Notes: generated from the sequence alone by a model not told the origin. DNA of 25,296 nt from Turicibacter sp. UBA7094 (GCA_002493395.1 DKYS01000007.1:17264-42559), one strand, 5' to 3'. Positions 1 to 8,256 are shown, numbered from the stretch's first letter. Program-made: numbers and translations.

Positions 1-153
1 GTTGTAGATGTTTACGTGAGTATTAAAGTAGGATACGCAATTAATGAAGTTGCCGAAAAAATCCAAAAAAATATTCACCAAATGATTTATCATATGACGG
101 CAGTTAAAACGTCAGAAATTTATGTTCATGTTGTTTCAATTGATTTTGAATAA
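1..153 (+). CDS. Asp23/Gls24 family protein, C-terminal end (partial)
   Basis: Only the last 50 codons are inside the window, read in frame 1 and ending with TAA at 151-153. The residues resemble the C-terminal half of Asp23/Gls24 (YqhY-type) proteins: alternating V-x-V-x-V strands, then an amphipathic helix starting EVAEKIQKNI, then a closing strand IYVHVVSIDF. Proteins of this family are small cell-envelope or stress associated proteins. In Bacillus an asp23-like gene (yqhY) lies directly upstream of nusB, which matches the position here. The start and N-terminus are off the window. A strong terminator follows at once, so nusB probably has separate transcription. Confidence 0.75.
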   Translation, partial: VVDVYVSIKVGYAINEVAEKIQKNIHQMIYHMTAVKTSEIYVHVVSIDFE

Positions 154-188
154 AAATAAACCACTTTCAGTGGTTTATTTTTATTTTT
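154..188 (+). terminator. Rho-independent terminator after the asp23-like gene
   Basis: A 12-bp perfect stem (154-165 with 169-180) has a 3-base loop TTC and is followed by a T-rich run. It begins at the last base after the stop codon of the asp23-like gene. Confidence 0.9.
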
Positions 189-225
189 TTCGGCAAAATT
201 TTAATAAATATGATAACATATATAA

Positions 226-252
226 TTGAAACTTGAAAAAATAGTATACAAT
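226..252 (+). promoter_or_regulatory. Possible sigma-A promoter for the nusB operon
   Basis: TTGAAA at 226-231 and TACAAT at 247-252 are separated by 15 bases, shorter than the ideal 17. A second TTGAAA lies at 233-238 without a well-placed -10. The preceding terminator means some promoter must lie here, but the exact boxes are uncertain. Confidence 0.35.
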
Positions 253-269
253 ATAGATAAGTCCGGATA

Positions 270-370
270 ACTTTTAAAAATTTAGAACTGGGCGACACTA
301 CCTATGTGATAAGGAAGAAGAATCGAAAGCGTTCGTTTCCTTATCTGTGAAATGATTATGGGTTAGGTAA
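270..370 (+). promoter_or_regulatory. Possibly structured 5' leader upstream of nusB
   Basis: This is an unusually long untranslated stretch for an otherwise tight operon. 308-316 pairs perfectly with 337-345 (9 bp). Inside it a 6-base bulge leads to a 4-bp hairpin (324-327 with 332-335, loop AGCG). ACCTA at 300-304 can close around it with TAGGT at 364-368, or ACCTAT with ATGGGT at 358-363, so two exclusive closing pairings exist. No riboswitch class I know fits. The AAAGCGTT core at 326-333 also resembles a partial cre (CcpA) site, 11 of 14 consensus positions, which is an alternative reading. Confidence 0.35.
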
Positions 371-414
371 TAAATAGAGCAACTTAGAAGATTTGAATAG
401 AAAGAGGGATTTGT

Positions 415-894
415 GTGACTCGTCATGTATTACGTCAATTTGCAGTGCAAACATTATATCAAATGGAAGTTGGGCAGATGAGTAAAGAAGAAGCCATTGA
501 AAATGTGAAAGTCATGGTTGAAGGATTGAAAGAAGAAGCGATGGGGCTTGTAGCAGAGGAAGTGACTCCACATCAAATTCTTGAAATTGAACGTCAATTT
601 ACGTTAGAAGATTTTTATTTCGAGTTAGTTGATGGTGTTTTAACGCATCAACAAGCGATTGACCAATTAATTGAAGAGAACTTAAAAGGATGGAGCTTTT
701 CTCGTTTAAATAAAGTAGATCGTGCAATTTTACGATTAGCAGCTTATGAAATGAAATTTTCTCAAGAGACTCCTCATAAAATTATTATCGATGAGGCCGT
801 TGAATTAACGAAAGAATTTTCCGATACTGGAGATGGAAAAGCGCGTAGCTTCAATAATAAGGTATTAGATCAAATGAGTAAGCGACTAGCTTAA
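415..894 (+). CDS. nusB: Transcription antitermination factor NusB
   Basis: NusB binds the boxA RNA with NusE (S10) and helps RNA polymerase read through rRNA operons. The 159 residues show the all-helical NusB fold. The N-terminus carries the RQFAVQTLYQME pattern, and the conserved core NKVDRAILRLAAYE is followed by IIIDEAVELTKEF and ARSFNNKVLDQM; most NusB proteins have NG where this one has NN. It is slightly longer than the usual 130-150 residues because of an acidic insertion near residues 35-60. The start is GTG at 415 with GAGGG six bases upstream. It is the first gene of a run into xseA (16-base gap to the preferred xseA start). In Bacillus folD separates nusB and xseA; here it does not. 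Confidence 0.96.
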   Translation: MTRHVLRQFAVQTLYQMEVGQMSKEEAIENVKVMVEGLKEEAMGLVAEEVTPHQILEIERQFTLEDFYFELVDGVLTHQQAIDQLIEENLKGWSFSRLNKVDRAILRLAAYEMKFSQETPHKIIIDEAVELTKEFSDTGDGKARSFNNKVLDQMSKRLA

Positions 895-910
895 ATAGGA
901 AGTGGAACCG

Positions 911-2260
911 ATGGAGCAAAGAAAACCCTTAACCGTTAAAGCGTTAACGAAGTATATTAAATTAAAATTTGATTATGATAAAAATTTACAACATCTCCTT
1001 CTCAAAGGAGAGTTATCGAACGTTAAACGGCATTCGCGTGGGCATCTTTACTTCACGTTAAAAGATGATGAGGCGCAAATCAATGCGGTCATGTTTGCGA
1101 GTGCTGCGTCTCATCTCGAATTCGTTCCAACTGAGGGAATGCAAGTCATCGTAAAAGGCCATATTACCGTGTATGAGGCGGGTGGCTCTTATTCGATGTA
1201 TGTTAAGGAAATGACAGAGGATGGAATTGGAAATCTTTATGTTGCCTTTACGCAACTGAAGGAACGTTTAGAGGCAGAAGGGTTATTTGAAGCTCGATTT
1301 AAACAAAAAATTCCACCTTATCCTTGTGCAGTAGGGGTGATTACTTCACCAACAGGAGCAGCAATTCGTGATATTTTATCAACGATTAAGCGAAGGTTTC
1401 CATTGGTGAACGTGTACGTCTATCCGGCGCTTGTGCAAGGTGAACAGGCGGAGGCTTCGATTATTTCATGTATTAAACAAGCGAATGCGATGAATTTAGT
1501 AGACACGTTAATTGTCGGTCGAGGTGGTGGCTCGATTGAAGATTTATGGGCTTTTAATAAGGAAGGGGTGGCTCGCGCTATTTTTGAGTCAAAAATTCCA
1601 ATTATTTCAGCCGTTGGTCATGAGACCGATTTTACGATTGCCGACTTTGTCGCTGATTATCGAGCACCTACGCCAACAGGAGCAGCGGAATTAGCAGTTC
1701 CTAATTTACCCGATGTATTAAGGCATCTGAATCAGTTGAATGCGCGTTTAAATCACAACTTTAATTTGCAATTGAGCCAGAAAAAAGATCGTTTGATGCA
1801 ACTTTGTAACCATTACATTATGAAAAATCCTTCCGCTTTATTTGAACAACGCGTCATGTATGTGGATCAGTTAAGTGAGAAATTAAACTACATCTTGCAA
1901 GATCAGTTGGCAAAATCGCAAACGAAATGGTGGACGCTCCATCATCGACTCGTACCATTCGATCCTAAGTTAAATGTTGACCAAGCGAGACAATGTCTAC
2001 AGCTTCAAGACCAACAGTTACGTCAGCTCATGCTTCAACACCTTTCTCAATCGAAGCAAGATTACACGGTTTTACTCACAAAACTGGAATTGCTTAATCC
2101 GTTATCCATTTTGAAAAAGGGTTACTCGGTGCTGACTAATGAGCGGGAAGAAATGATTACAACCGTTCATGAGATTTCAGTGGGACAAGACCTTTTAATT
2201 GCGTTAGATGACGGGAAGGTAAGAGCATCTGTGAAGGACATCGAAGTCAGTGAAAGTTAA
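911..2260 (+). CDS. xseA: Exodeoxyribonuclease VII large subunit
   Basis: This is the catalytic subunit of exonuclease VII, which degrades single-stranded DNA in both directions and works with many copies of the small subunit encoded next door. The 449 residues match the family length. An N-terminal OB-fold (about 5-100, with KGELSN and GHLYFTLKD) is followed by the catalytic core with VITSPTGAAIRDI, VGRGGGSIEDLWAFN and ISAVGHETDFTIADFVAD, then a long helical coiled-coil region and the C-terminal LNPLSILKKGYSV motif. An in-frame GTG at 902 is possible, but the AGGA at 897-900 sits one base from it, whereas ATG 911 is ten bases away, so 911 is preferred. An 18-base gap leads to xseB. Confidence 0.96.
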   Translation: MEQRKPLTVKALTKYIKLKFDYDKNLQHLLLKGELSNVKRHSRGHLYFTLKDDEAQINAVMFASAASHLEFVPTEGMQVIVKGHITVYEAGGSYSMYVKEMTEDGIGNLYVAFTQLKERLEAEGLFEARFKQKIPPYPCAVGVITSPTGAAIRDILSTIKRRFPLVNVYVYPALVQGEQAEASIISCIKQANAMNLVDTLIVGRGGGSIEDLWAFNKEGVARAIFESKIPIISAVGHETDFTIADFVADYRAPTPTGAAELAVPNLPDVLRHLNQLNARLNHNFNLQLSQKKDRLMQLCNHYIMKNPSALFEQRVMYVDQLSEKLNYILQDQLAKSQTKWWTLHHRLVPFDPKLNVDQARQCLQLQDQQLRQLMLQHLSQSKQDYTVLLTKLELLNPLSILKKGYSVLTNEREEMITTVHEISVGQDLLIALDDGKVRASVKDIEVSES

Positions 2261-2278
2261 TAAAAGAGGTGATGATAA

Positions 2279-2506
2279 GTGAGTGAAACAAAATTGAATT
2301 TTGATGAGGCCCTGCAACAATTAGAGCAAGTGGTTCGTCAATTAGAAGCGGGAAATTTACCCCTTGAACAGTCCATTGAACTTTATAAAAAAGGAATGTT
2401 GCTTTCAGGTGAATGTCATCAAAAATTACAACAAATTGAATCAGAGGTGGCTAAACTCGTTGACCCTACTGGAACGATGACTGATTTTGAGGTATCGGGG
2501 GAATAA
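2279..2506 (+). CDS. xseB: Exodeoxyribonuclease VII small subunit
   Basis: The 75-residue protein has the typical XseB pattern: LNFDEALQQLEQVVRQLEAG, then LPLEQSIELYKKGM, then a helix ending in KLQQIESEVAKL. It binds the helical arm of XseA and is needed for a stable exonuclease VII holoenzyme. The start is GTG at 2279 behind AGAGGTGAT at 2265-2273. The stop lies two bases before the ispA ATG, so the two genes are probably translationally coupled. Confidence 0.95.
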   Translation: MSETKLNFDEALQQLEQVVRQLEAGNLPLEQSIELYKKGMLLSGECHQKLQQIESEVAKLVDPTGTMTDFEVSGE

Positions 2507-2508
2507 AG

Positions 2509-3384
2509 ATGTTGCGACAATATATAAAGACTCATAAAGAACCGTTTGATTCTTATATGATGGAGTTAATTGAAAAAGAACTGATTCCAAAGACGTTAAA
2601 ACAATCGATGCTTTATTCCTTATCCGTTGGAGGAAAGCGGTTGCGCCCTATTATTTTGTTTGCTGTCTTAGAGACGTTGGGGCTTGATGCAACAAAAGGT
2701 TATTCAACCGCTGCCGCCCTTGAAATGATTCATACCTATTCTTTAATTCATGATGATCTTCCAGCGATGGATGATGATGATTTAAGAAGAGGAAAGCCGA
2801 CCAACCATCGGGTTTTTGGTGAGGCTATTGCCATTTTAGCAGGGGATGCCTTATTAACACACGCCTTTCGTCTTATTTGTCAAGATGAAGAGCTTAATGA
2901 AAAACAAAAACTTCGCCTGATTGACTGTTTATCAGAGGCAGCCGGACCTACTGGAATGGTTGCTGGTCAAGTGTTAGATATGGAAGCAGAGCAAAAAGAA
3001 TTGACTCTGTCGCAGTTAAAGGAAGTTCATTTACATAAGACGGGACGCCTGATTGAATTTTCAGTGATTGCGGCTGGAATTATCGCAAATGCTTCTGAAC
3101 CACTTATCCAAGATTTGAAACAGTTCTCAAGACATATTGGACTGGCCTTTCAAATTAAAGATGATATTTTAGATGTAGAGGGAGAACGAGATTTAATTGG
3201 GAAAGATGTTGGAAGCGATCTAGAAAACGGGAAAAATACGTATGTTTCTTTAGCCACATTAGCGGGGGCTAAACAGCTATTGAACGAAGAAATTGAAACC
3301 GCGTTATCTTATTTGAATAAGATTTCATTCGATACGACCCTGCTTGCTTCAATTACTTGCTACATTAAAGACCGTCAAAGTTAA
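2509..3384 (+). CDS. ispA: Polyprenyl synthetase (farnesyl/geranylgeranyl diphosphate synthase)
   Basis: This enzyme condenses isopentenyl diphosphate with allylic diphosphates to make the C15/C20 precursors of undecaprenyl phosphate and quinones. Of 291 residues, GGKRLRP lies at 41-47, the first aspartate-rich motif DDLPAMDDDDLRRG at 82-95, and the second, QIKDDILD, at 215-222; all metal-binding aspartates are present. The length is normal for IspA. The C-terminus ends in DRQS, a little shorter than the usual NRxxF ending. It follows xseB by two bases and is closed by a terminator. dxs, in the same pathway, follows from its own promoter. Confidence 0.95.
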   Translation: MLRQYIKTHKEPFDSYMMELIEKELIPKTLKQSMLYSLSVGGKRLRPIILFAVLETLGLDATKGYSTAAALEMIHTYSLIHDDLPAMDDDDLRRGKPTNHRVFGEAIAILAGDALLTHAFRLICQDEELNEKQKLRLIDCLSEAAGPTGMVAGQVLDMEAEQKELTLSQLKEVHLHKTGRLIEFSVIAAGIIANASEPLIQDLKQFSRHIGLAFQIKDDILDVEGERDLIGKDVGSDLENGKNTYVSLATLAGAKQLLNEEIETALSYLNKISFDTTLLASITCYIKDRQS

Positions 3385-3397
3385 TGTTAATAAAGGG

Positions 3398-3424
3398 GGC
3401 GATTAGGACTAATCGCCTTTTCTT
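3398..3424 (+). terminator. Terminator after ispA
   Basis: An 8-bp GC-containing stem (3398-3405 with 3410-3417), loop GGAC, is followed by TTTTCTT. It ends the nusB-xseA-xseB-ispA transcript. Confidence 0.85.
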
Positions 3425-3495
3425 ATGAATGGATACGTCTGACAGGGGATGAAAACAGAAAAAGAGTGGTCATGATAGGAATAAACGTCGAAATA

Positions 3496-3504
3496 TGGTA
3501 TGAT
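3496..3504 (+). promoter_or_regulatory. Extended -10 promoter candidate for dxs
   Basis: TGGTATGAT is an extended -10 element about 50 bases before the dxs start. No good -35 hexamer lies 17 bases upstream, which the TGn extension could compensate for. Confidence 0.5.
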
Positions 3505-3555
3505 ATAAAGGAATAGATAAAGATTAATAGATGGAACAAGGTTGGAGTGATTAGG

Positions 3556-5427
3556 ATGTATGATATCAACAAGATTACGGATCCTTCATTCATCAAGAAT
3601 TTATCCACTCAGGAAATGCAAGTTTTATGCGATGATGTTAGAACATTTTTAATTGATTCTTTATCACAAACTGGAGGACACGTTTCTTCAAACCTTGGGG
3701 TAGTCGAATTGACAGTTGCCATGCATAAAGTTTTTAATTCACCAGAAGATAAATTCATTTGGGATGTTGGACACCAAGTGTATACACATAAAATATTAAC
3801 GGGGAGATCGAAAAAATTTAATACCTTAAGACAATACAAAGGATTATCGGGATTTCCAAAGCGTGGAGAGTCTGTGCATGATTGTTGGGAAACAGGACAC
3901 GCATCAACCTCTATTTCGGCAGCGGTAGGGATGTCTTATGCCCGAGATTTACAAGGGAAAAACTATCACGTCGTCGCTGTCATTGGGGATGGATCATTGA
4001 CAGGTGGAATGGCCTATGAAGCGCTTAATCATATTGGTCATACTAACCATCGACTCATTGTAATTATTAATGATAATGAAATGTCTATCTCTCAAAATGT
4101 CGGGGCGCTTCATAACATTTTTGGAAATTTACGAACGAATGCTTCTTATTTAAAAACCAAACATCGTGTAAAACGCTTGCTAAAAAATAGAGTTATTTTA
4201 AAACAAATGATGTCGCGTGCAAAATTACGAGTGAAACGTTTTATGATTGGGGAAAGTTTATTTGATGCGATGGGATTTAAATATTTAGGTCCTGTTGACG
4301 GACATAATTTAGAAGAACTGATTAAAAATTTAAAGGCAGCTAAAGCAGCAGATAAACCTGTGATCGTTCACGTTAAAACGAAGAAAGGAAAAGGCTATTC
4401 GTTTGCTGAACAAGATAAGCAAGGGATATGGCATGGCGTTGGAAAGTTTAATAAAGAAACGGGTGAACTGGCCATCAAGAAAGATGAGCGTTTCATTTCG
4501 TGGAGCCAATTGATTTGTCATATTTTAATCGAACTGACCAAGCATGATTCCCGAGTGGCAGTTATTACACCAGCCATGATTAACGGATCCGCCTTGAATG
4601 ATTATCAAAAAATGTATCCTGATCGATTAATTGATGTCGGAATTGCTGAAGAGCATGCCGTCACGATGGCAGGTGGGATGGCCACACAGGGGATGAAGCC
4701 GTTTGTCTCGATTTACTCGACGTTTTTTAAACGGGCATTTGACCAAGTTCATCATGATATTGCGCGCCAAAAGTTAAATGTTGTTTTTGGTGTTGATCGT
4801 GCGGGAATTGTCGGAGCTGATGGAGAAACTCATCAAGGAATTTATGATATTTCTATGTTAAGACCCGTTCCTAATTTGACAATGATGATGCCAAAAGATG
4901 CTAAGGAAGCTTGTGATTTATTATATACTGCTTATCAGATTGATGGGCCTGTTGTCATTCGTTATCCGCGTGGAGAGACTTTAAAGACGACGATTGATTA
5001 TGAATCGTTTAAAAGAATTCCAGTTGGATCGTGGTCTGTGCTAAAAGAGGGAACAGATGCTTATATCATTTCAATGGGACCAATTCTAGATGAGTTTATC
5101 GAATTTACCCAAACGTTACATCAAGAGGTGGGGATGGATGTCGGAGTCATTAATGCGCGATTCATCAAACCATTAGATATCAAATTGCTAGATGAGTTGG
5201 CAATGAAAAAAGTTCCACTTGTTGTTTATGAAGAGTCCGCCGTCATCGGAGGACTTGGAACAGCTATTTTAGAATATTATAATGAAACAAACCAAAAGGT
5301 TGAGGTGAGAAGATTAGGAATTCCTGATCTTTATGTCCAACATGGAAGCGTTAAAGAGGTGCTAGCAGAATTACACCTTACGCTAAGAGACGTTGGGCAG
5401 GAACTTCAACAAGTCATTCAAAAGTAG
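3556..5427 (+). CDS. dxs: 1-deoxy-D-xylulose-5-phosphate synthase
   Basis: Dxs joins pyruvate and glyceraldehyde 3-phosphate with thiamine diphosphate (TPP) in the first step of the MEP isoprenoid pathway. The 623 residues include GHQ (72-74), GHASTS (114-119), the TPP/Mg motif GDGSLTGGM (144-152) with INDNEMSIS (171-179), and AEEHAVT (364-370), whose first Glu (E365) is the expected TPP-activating residue. DRAGIVGADGETHQG (414-428) belongs to the second transketolase domain, and the C-terminal transketolase domain follows. GTG at 3547 is in frame, but ATG 3556 has GGAGTG six bases upstream and gives the usual N-terminus. tlyA follows 17 bases on, as in other Firmicutes. Confidence 0.96.
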   Translation: MYDINKITDPSFIKNLSTQEMQVLCDDVRTFLIDSLSQTGGHVSSNLGVVELTVAMHKVFNSPEDKFIWDVGHQVYTHKILTGRSKKFNTLRQYKGLSGFPKRGESVHDCWETGHASTSISAAVGMSYARDLQGKNYHVVAVIGDGSLTGGMAYEALNHIGHTNHRLIVIINDNEMSISQNVGALHNIFGNLRTNASYLKTKHRVKRLLKNRVILKQMMSRAKLRVKRFMIGESLFDAMGFKYLGPVDGHNLEELIKNLKAAKAADKPVIVHVKTKKGKGYSFAEQDKQGIWHGVGKFNKETGELAIKKDERFISWSQLICHILIELTKHDSRVAVITPAMINGSALNDYQKMYPDRLIDVGIAEEHAVTMAGGMATQGMKPFVSIYSTFFKRAFDQVHHDIARQKLNVVFGVDRAGIVGADGETHQGIYDISMLRPVPNLTMMMPKDAKEACDLLYTAYQIDGPVVIRYPRGETLKTTIDYESFKRIPVGSWSVLKEGTDAYIISMGPILDEFIEFTQTLHQEVGMDVGVINARFIKPLDIKLLDELAMKKVPLVVYEESAVIGGLGTAILEYYNETNQKVEVRRLGIPDLYVQHGSVKEVLAELHLTLRDVGQELQQVIQK

Positions 5428-5444
5428 GTCGGTGTCAAAACTAT

Positions 5445-6251
5445 ATGAAAAAAGAACGAATTGATGTATTATTAACACAATTAGGATATTTTAACTCTCG
5501 TGAGAGTGCGAAACGAGCCATTATGGCGGGATTGGTATTAGTGAATCAGGAACGCATTGATAAACCAGGTGAAAAAGTTCCTGTTGAAGCCATTATTACC
5601 GTTAAAGGAAATGTTTGTCCTTATGTCAGTCGCGGGGGTCTAAAGTTAGAAAAGGCAATCCAAACGTTTGATATTGATTTAAATCAAAAGACGATTATTG
5701 ATATTGGCTCTTCAACGGGTGGATTTACGGATTGTGCGTTACAAAATGGGGCGAAGTTGTCTTACGCGGTTGATGTGGGGTATAACCAACTCGATTGGAA
5801 AATTCGCCAAGATGAACGAGTTGTTTGTATGGAACGGACGAATTTTAGGTATATGACGCCAGCCGATTTAGCTTACGGGGCTCCGCAATTTGCGTGTATC
5901 GATGTGTCGTTTATCTCCTTAAAAATCATTTTTCCTGTATTAAAACAATTGTTGGAAAAAAACGGTGAGGTTGTTGCGCTAATTAAACCGCAGTTTGAAG
6001 CAGGAAAAGATCAAGTAGGGAAAAAAGGAATTGTCCGTGACCCGAAAGTTCATATTAAAGTCGTTAAAGATATTTTAGCCTTTATTACGGCTTTAGATTT
6101 AAGTGTTCTCGGTCTGACGTATTCCCCGATTAAAGGTGGAGAAGGAAATATTGAATTCTTAGTGCATATCGGATATTATGATAAGGTTTGCACGCAAGTA
6201 GATGAAAGAGAAATTGAGCGTGTGGTAAGTGAGGCGCATCATCAACTTTAA
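5445..6251 (+). CDS. tlyA: TlyA family 16S/23S rRNA 2'-O-methyltransferase
   Basis: The 268 residues combine an N-terminal S4 RNA-binding domain (about 4-63: RIDVLLTQLGYFNSRESAKR...VSRGGLKLE) with an FtsJ-like Rossmann methyltransferase. The SAM-binding motif is IDIGSSTGGFTD at 85-96. CIDVSFISLK at 151-160 and LIKPQFEAGKDQVGKKG carry the catalytic Asp and Lys of the family. TlyA proteins 2'-O-methylate cytidines in ribosomal RNA; the Bacillus ortholog is YqxC. It is co-transcribed with dxs (17-base gap, weak ribosome-binding site AGGTCGGTG overlapping the dxs stop). In Bacillus ahrC/argR would follow; here a terminator does. Confidence 0.93.
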   Translation: MKKERIDVLLTQLGYFNSRESAKRAIMAGLVLVNQERIDKPGEKVPVEAIITVKGNVCPYVSRGGLKLEKAIQTFDIDLNQKTIIDIGSSTGGFTDCALQNGAKLSYAVDVGYNQLDWKIRQDERVVCMERTNFRYMTPADLAYGAPQFACIDVSFISLKIIFPVLKQLLEKNGEVVALIKPQFEAGKDQVGKKGIVRDPKVHIKVVKDILAFITALDLSVLGLTYSPIKGGEGNIEFLVHIGYYDKVCTQVDEREIERVVSEAHHQL

Positions 6252-6308
6252 GACGCGTGTTTTAAACACAGCTCTTTAAAAAAGAAAATAGATTGAGAGA
6301 AATTAATT

Positions 6309-6340
6309 AAAAAGCATTCATCGGATGAATGCTTTTTTTT
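6309..6340 (+). terminator. Terminator after tlyA
   Basis: A perfect stem around AGCATTCAT/ATGAATGCT (6309-6321 with 6325-6337), loop CGG, is followed by a run of eight T. Confidence 0.93.
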
Positions 6341-6402
6341 ATGTTAATCGTTGAGGATAAAAAAAGATCATTTAAAAAGATGAGAATCTCTAAATCTATG
6401 AC

Positions 6403-6432
6403 TTGAAATCATTGAGTTAGATATGATAAGAT
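6403..6432 (+). promoter_or_regulatory. Sigma-A promoter for recN
   Basis: TTGAAA at 6403-6408, an 18-base spacer, and TAAGAT at 6427-6432. A LexA-type site lies directly downstream over the expected start of transcription. Confidence 0.6.
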
Positions 6433-6440
6433 AATTTTAT

Positions 6441-6454
6441 CGAACAAATGTTTA
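6441..6454 (+). promoter_or_regulatory. LexA (SOS) box upstream of recN
   Basis: CGAACAAATGTTTA matches the Bacillus SOS box consensus CGAACRNRYGTTYC at 13 of 14 positions; only the last base differs. It sits 9 bases after the -10, where LexA would block initiation. recN is a known SOS gene in many bacteria. A small hairpin (AAGGG/CCCTT, 6454-6467) lies between the box and the ribosome-binding site. Confidence 0.7.
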
Positions 6455-6484
6455 AGGGATAACCCTTTAGAGTAGGTGATGAAT

Positions 6485-8170
6485 ATGTTATCGCATTTAT
6501 CAATTAAGAATATGGCAATTATTGAATCGTTAGCCTTAGATTTAAAGCAAAATATGACGGTTTTAACTGGAGAAACGGGAGCCGGAAAATCAATTATTAT
6601 TGATGCTATTTCCCTTTTGCTCGGTGATCGTGCTTCTACGGATTTGATTCGTCATCATGAAGAAATGGCGGTGATTGAAGGAGTCTTTGAGGTTGAGGAA
6701 AACATGCCATTGAAGGAATATTTATCGCAATTAAATATGACAGTTGAGGATCAATTAGTCATTAAACGGACGATTAAACGAGTAGGCAACGGCCAAATAC
6801 GAGTCAATGGTGAGTTATTATCAGTGACTCAATTAAAGGAGATTGGCCAATATTTAGTGGACATTCACGTTCAACATGATACCCATCGTCTTTTCCATAA
6901 TGAATATAATTATCAATTGATTGACCGTTTTGACGTCACACATGAAGCAGAAAAAAAGGATCATGAGTATCGGATGGCCCTTTCTAAATATAATCAGGCT
7001 AAACAAGACTATCTCGCTTTTAAACGAAATGCAGATGAGACACAAAAAAGAATGGATCTTATGCTTTTTCAAAAAAATGAGATTGAAAAGGTTCAATTAA
7101 AGTTAGGAGAGCTTGAAGAGCTAGAAGAAAGACGAAATCTTATTTTAAATTCAGATAAGTTGCATAAGACGTATAGTCAAATTTTACAATCTTTAACGAG
7201 TGACGGAGGGGCGTTGGAACGTTTGTACCAAGCGTATAATTCAACGCAGCACCTTTGCTCGATTGATGAATCATTGTCGCCATCTGTGACTCAGATGGGA
7301 GATATTTATTACGGATTAGAAGATTTTATTAATGTTATTTCCTCTAAATTAGATGAATTAAATTATTATCCTGAGGAACTTGAGGAAATTGAAAGTCGGT
7401 TAAATGAGCTCCAACAATTAAAGCGTAAATATCGCTTAGAGATTCCTGAGATTATTGCTTATTATGATCAAATTGTTCACGATTTGTCCATGATTGAGGA
7501 CGTTGAGCAGTATGAGACGTCGCTTTATCGTGCGGTAGAGGAAGCCTATGAGAGTGTCATTACTAGTGGTGAGCAACTGAATGAAAAACGGATGGAAATT
7601 GCTAATGGGATTAAAGCTGAATTGGTTGAAGAATTACACGATCTTCAATTATTTAATGCCCAATTCGATGTAGAATTTAAACGTTTAAACACAGAAGATA
7701 TTTTAAATACGATTTTTTTTACTCACGGAATTTATGAGATTCAATTTTTATTAAGTACGAACAAAGGTGAGCCATTAAAACCTTTAAATAAAATTGCTTC
7801 CGGTGGTGAGCTTTCACGAATTATGCTGGCATTAAAAACGATTTTGCATCGTGGACAATACGTTTCAACAATTATTTTTGATGAAATTGACACAGGTGTG
7901 AGTGGTCAAGTTGCTTCGAGTATCGGTTCGAAAATGAAAGATATATCGCAGGACAAACAAGTGCTTTGTATTACCCATTTACCTCAGGTCGCGTCGCTTG
8001 CGGATTATCATCTTCACGTGAGTAAGAATGAAAAAAATGGTCGCACGATTACGCAGGTTAAAGAATTGACAGTCGAGGAGAGAGAGCTTGAAATTGCCCG
8101 AATGTTAAGTAGTGATAATATTACGGAATCAGCACTCCTTAATGCAAAGCATCTTTTAATGCAAAATTAA
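6485..8170 (+). CDS. recN: DNA repair protein RecN (SMC-like ATPase)
   Basis: RecN is an SMC-related ATPase recruited early to double-strand breaks. The 561 residues show Walker A GETGAGKS (29-36), a long central coiled coil (about 150-370, rich in Glu/Lys/Leu), the ABC signature SGGELSR (439-445), Walker B TIIFDEIDTG (D466, E467) and the H-loop CITHLPQVAS. Starts at GTG 6476, ATG 6479 and ATG 6485 share the frame. AGGTGA at 6474-6479 is correctly spaced only for 6485, which also gives the standard N-terminus MLSHLSIKNMAIIE. It is transcribed alone from a promoter carrying a LexA-type box and ends in a strong terminator. Confidence 0.96.
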   Translation: MLSHLSIKNMAIIESLALDLKQNMTVLTGETGAGKSIIIDAISLLLGDRASTDLIRHHEEMAVIEGVFEVEENMPLKEYLSQLNMTVEDQLVIKRTIKRVGNGQIRVNGELLSVTQLKEIGQYLVDIHVQHDTHRLFHNEYNYQLIDRFDVTHEAEKKDHEYRMALSKYNQAKQDYLAFKRNADETQKRMDLMLFQKNEIEKVQLKLGELEELEERRNLILNSDKLHKTYSQILQSLTSDGGALERLYQAYNSTQHLCSIDESLSPSVTQMGDIYYGLEDFINVISSKLDELNYYPEELEEIESRLNELQQLKRKYRLEIPEIIAYYDQIVHDLSMIEDVEQYETSLYRAVEEAYESVITSGEQLNEKRMEIANGIKAELVEELHDLQLFNAQFDVEFKRLNTEDILNTIFFTHGIYEIQFLLSTNKGEPLKPLNKIASGGELSRIMLALKTILHRGQYVSTIIFDEIDTGVSGQVASSIGSKMKDISQDKQVLCITHLPQVASLADYHLHVSKNEKNGRTITQVKELTVEERELEIARMLSSDNITESALLNAKHLLMQN

Positions 8171-8172
8171 AG

Positions 8173-8227
8173 AAAAAGAATTCCTTATTTTTGTTTGCTT
8201 AAACAGAAAATTGGAATTCTTTTTTTT
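8173..8227 (+). terminator. Terminator after recN
   Basis: A long hairpin: A5GAATTCC at 8173-8184 pairs with GGAATTCT and the T run from 8213. An inner TGTTT/AAACA stem (8192-8196 with 8201-8205) extends it. It is followed by T7. Confidence 0.9.
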
Positions 8228-8228
8228 A

Positions 8229-8256
8229 GATATTTGTTATTTAAATAGCCATAATA
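8229..8256 (+). promoter_or_regulatory. Candidate forespore (sigma-G type) promoter for spoIVB
   Basis: CATAATA at 8250-8256 matches the sigma-G -10 consensus CATnnTA. GATAT at 8229-8233, 16 bases upstream, is a near match to the -35 consensus GnATR. spoIVB is made in the forespore under sigma-G in Bacillus, which fits. Confidence 0.5.

Noticed and set aside
3475..3493. Perfect sigma-H -35 (ATAGGAATA) and a one-mismatch 0A box (CGTCGAA) before dxs
   Set aside because: The -10 at the right distance (ATGGTAT) does not fit RnnGAAT, and a single imperfect 0A box is weak; an extended -10 promoter explains dxs better.
6257..6285. GTGTTT/AAACAC hairpin followed by GCTCTTTAAAAA, resembling a boxB-boxA antitermination pair
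   Set aside because: There is no rRNA operon here, it lies just after tlyA and before a terminator, and boxA-like strings are common in AT-rich DNA.
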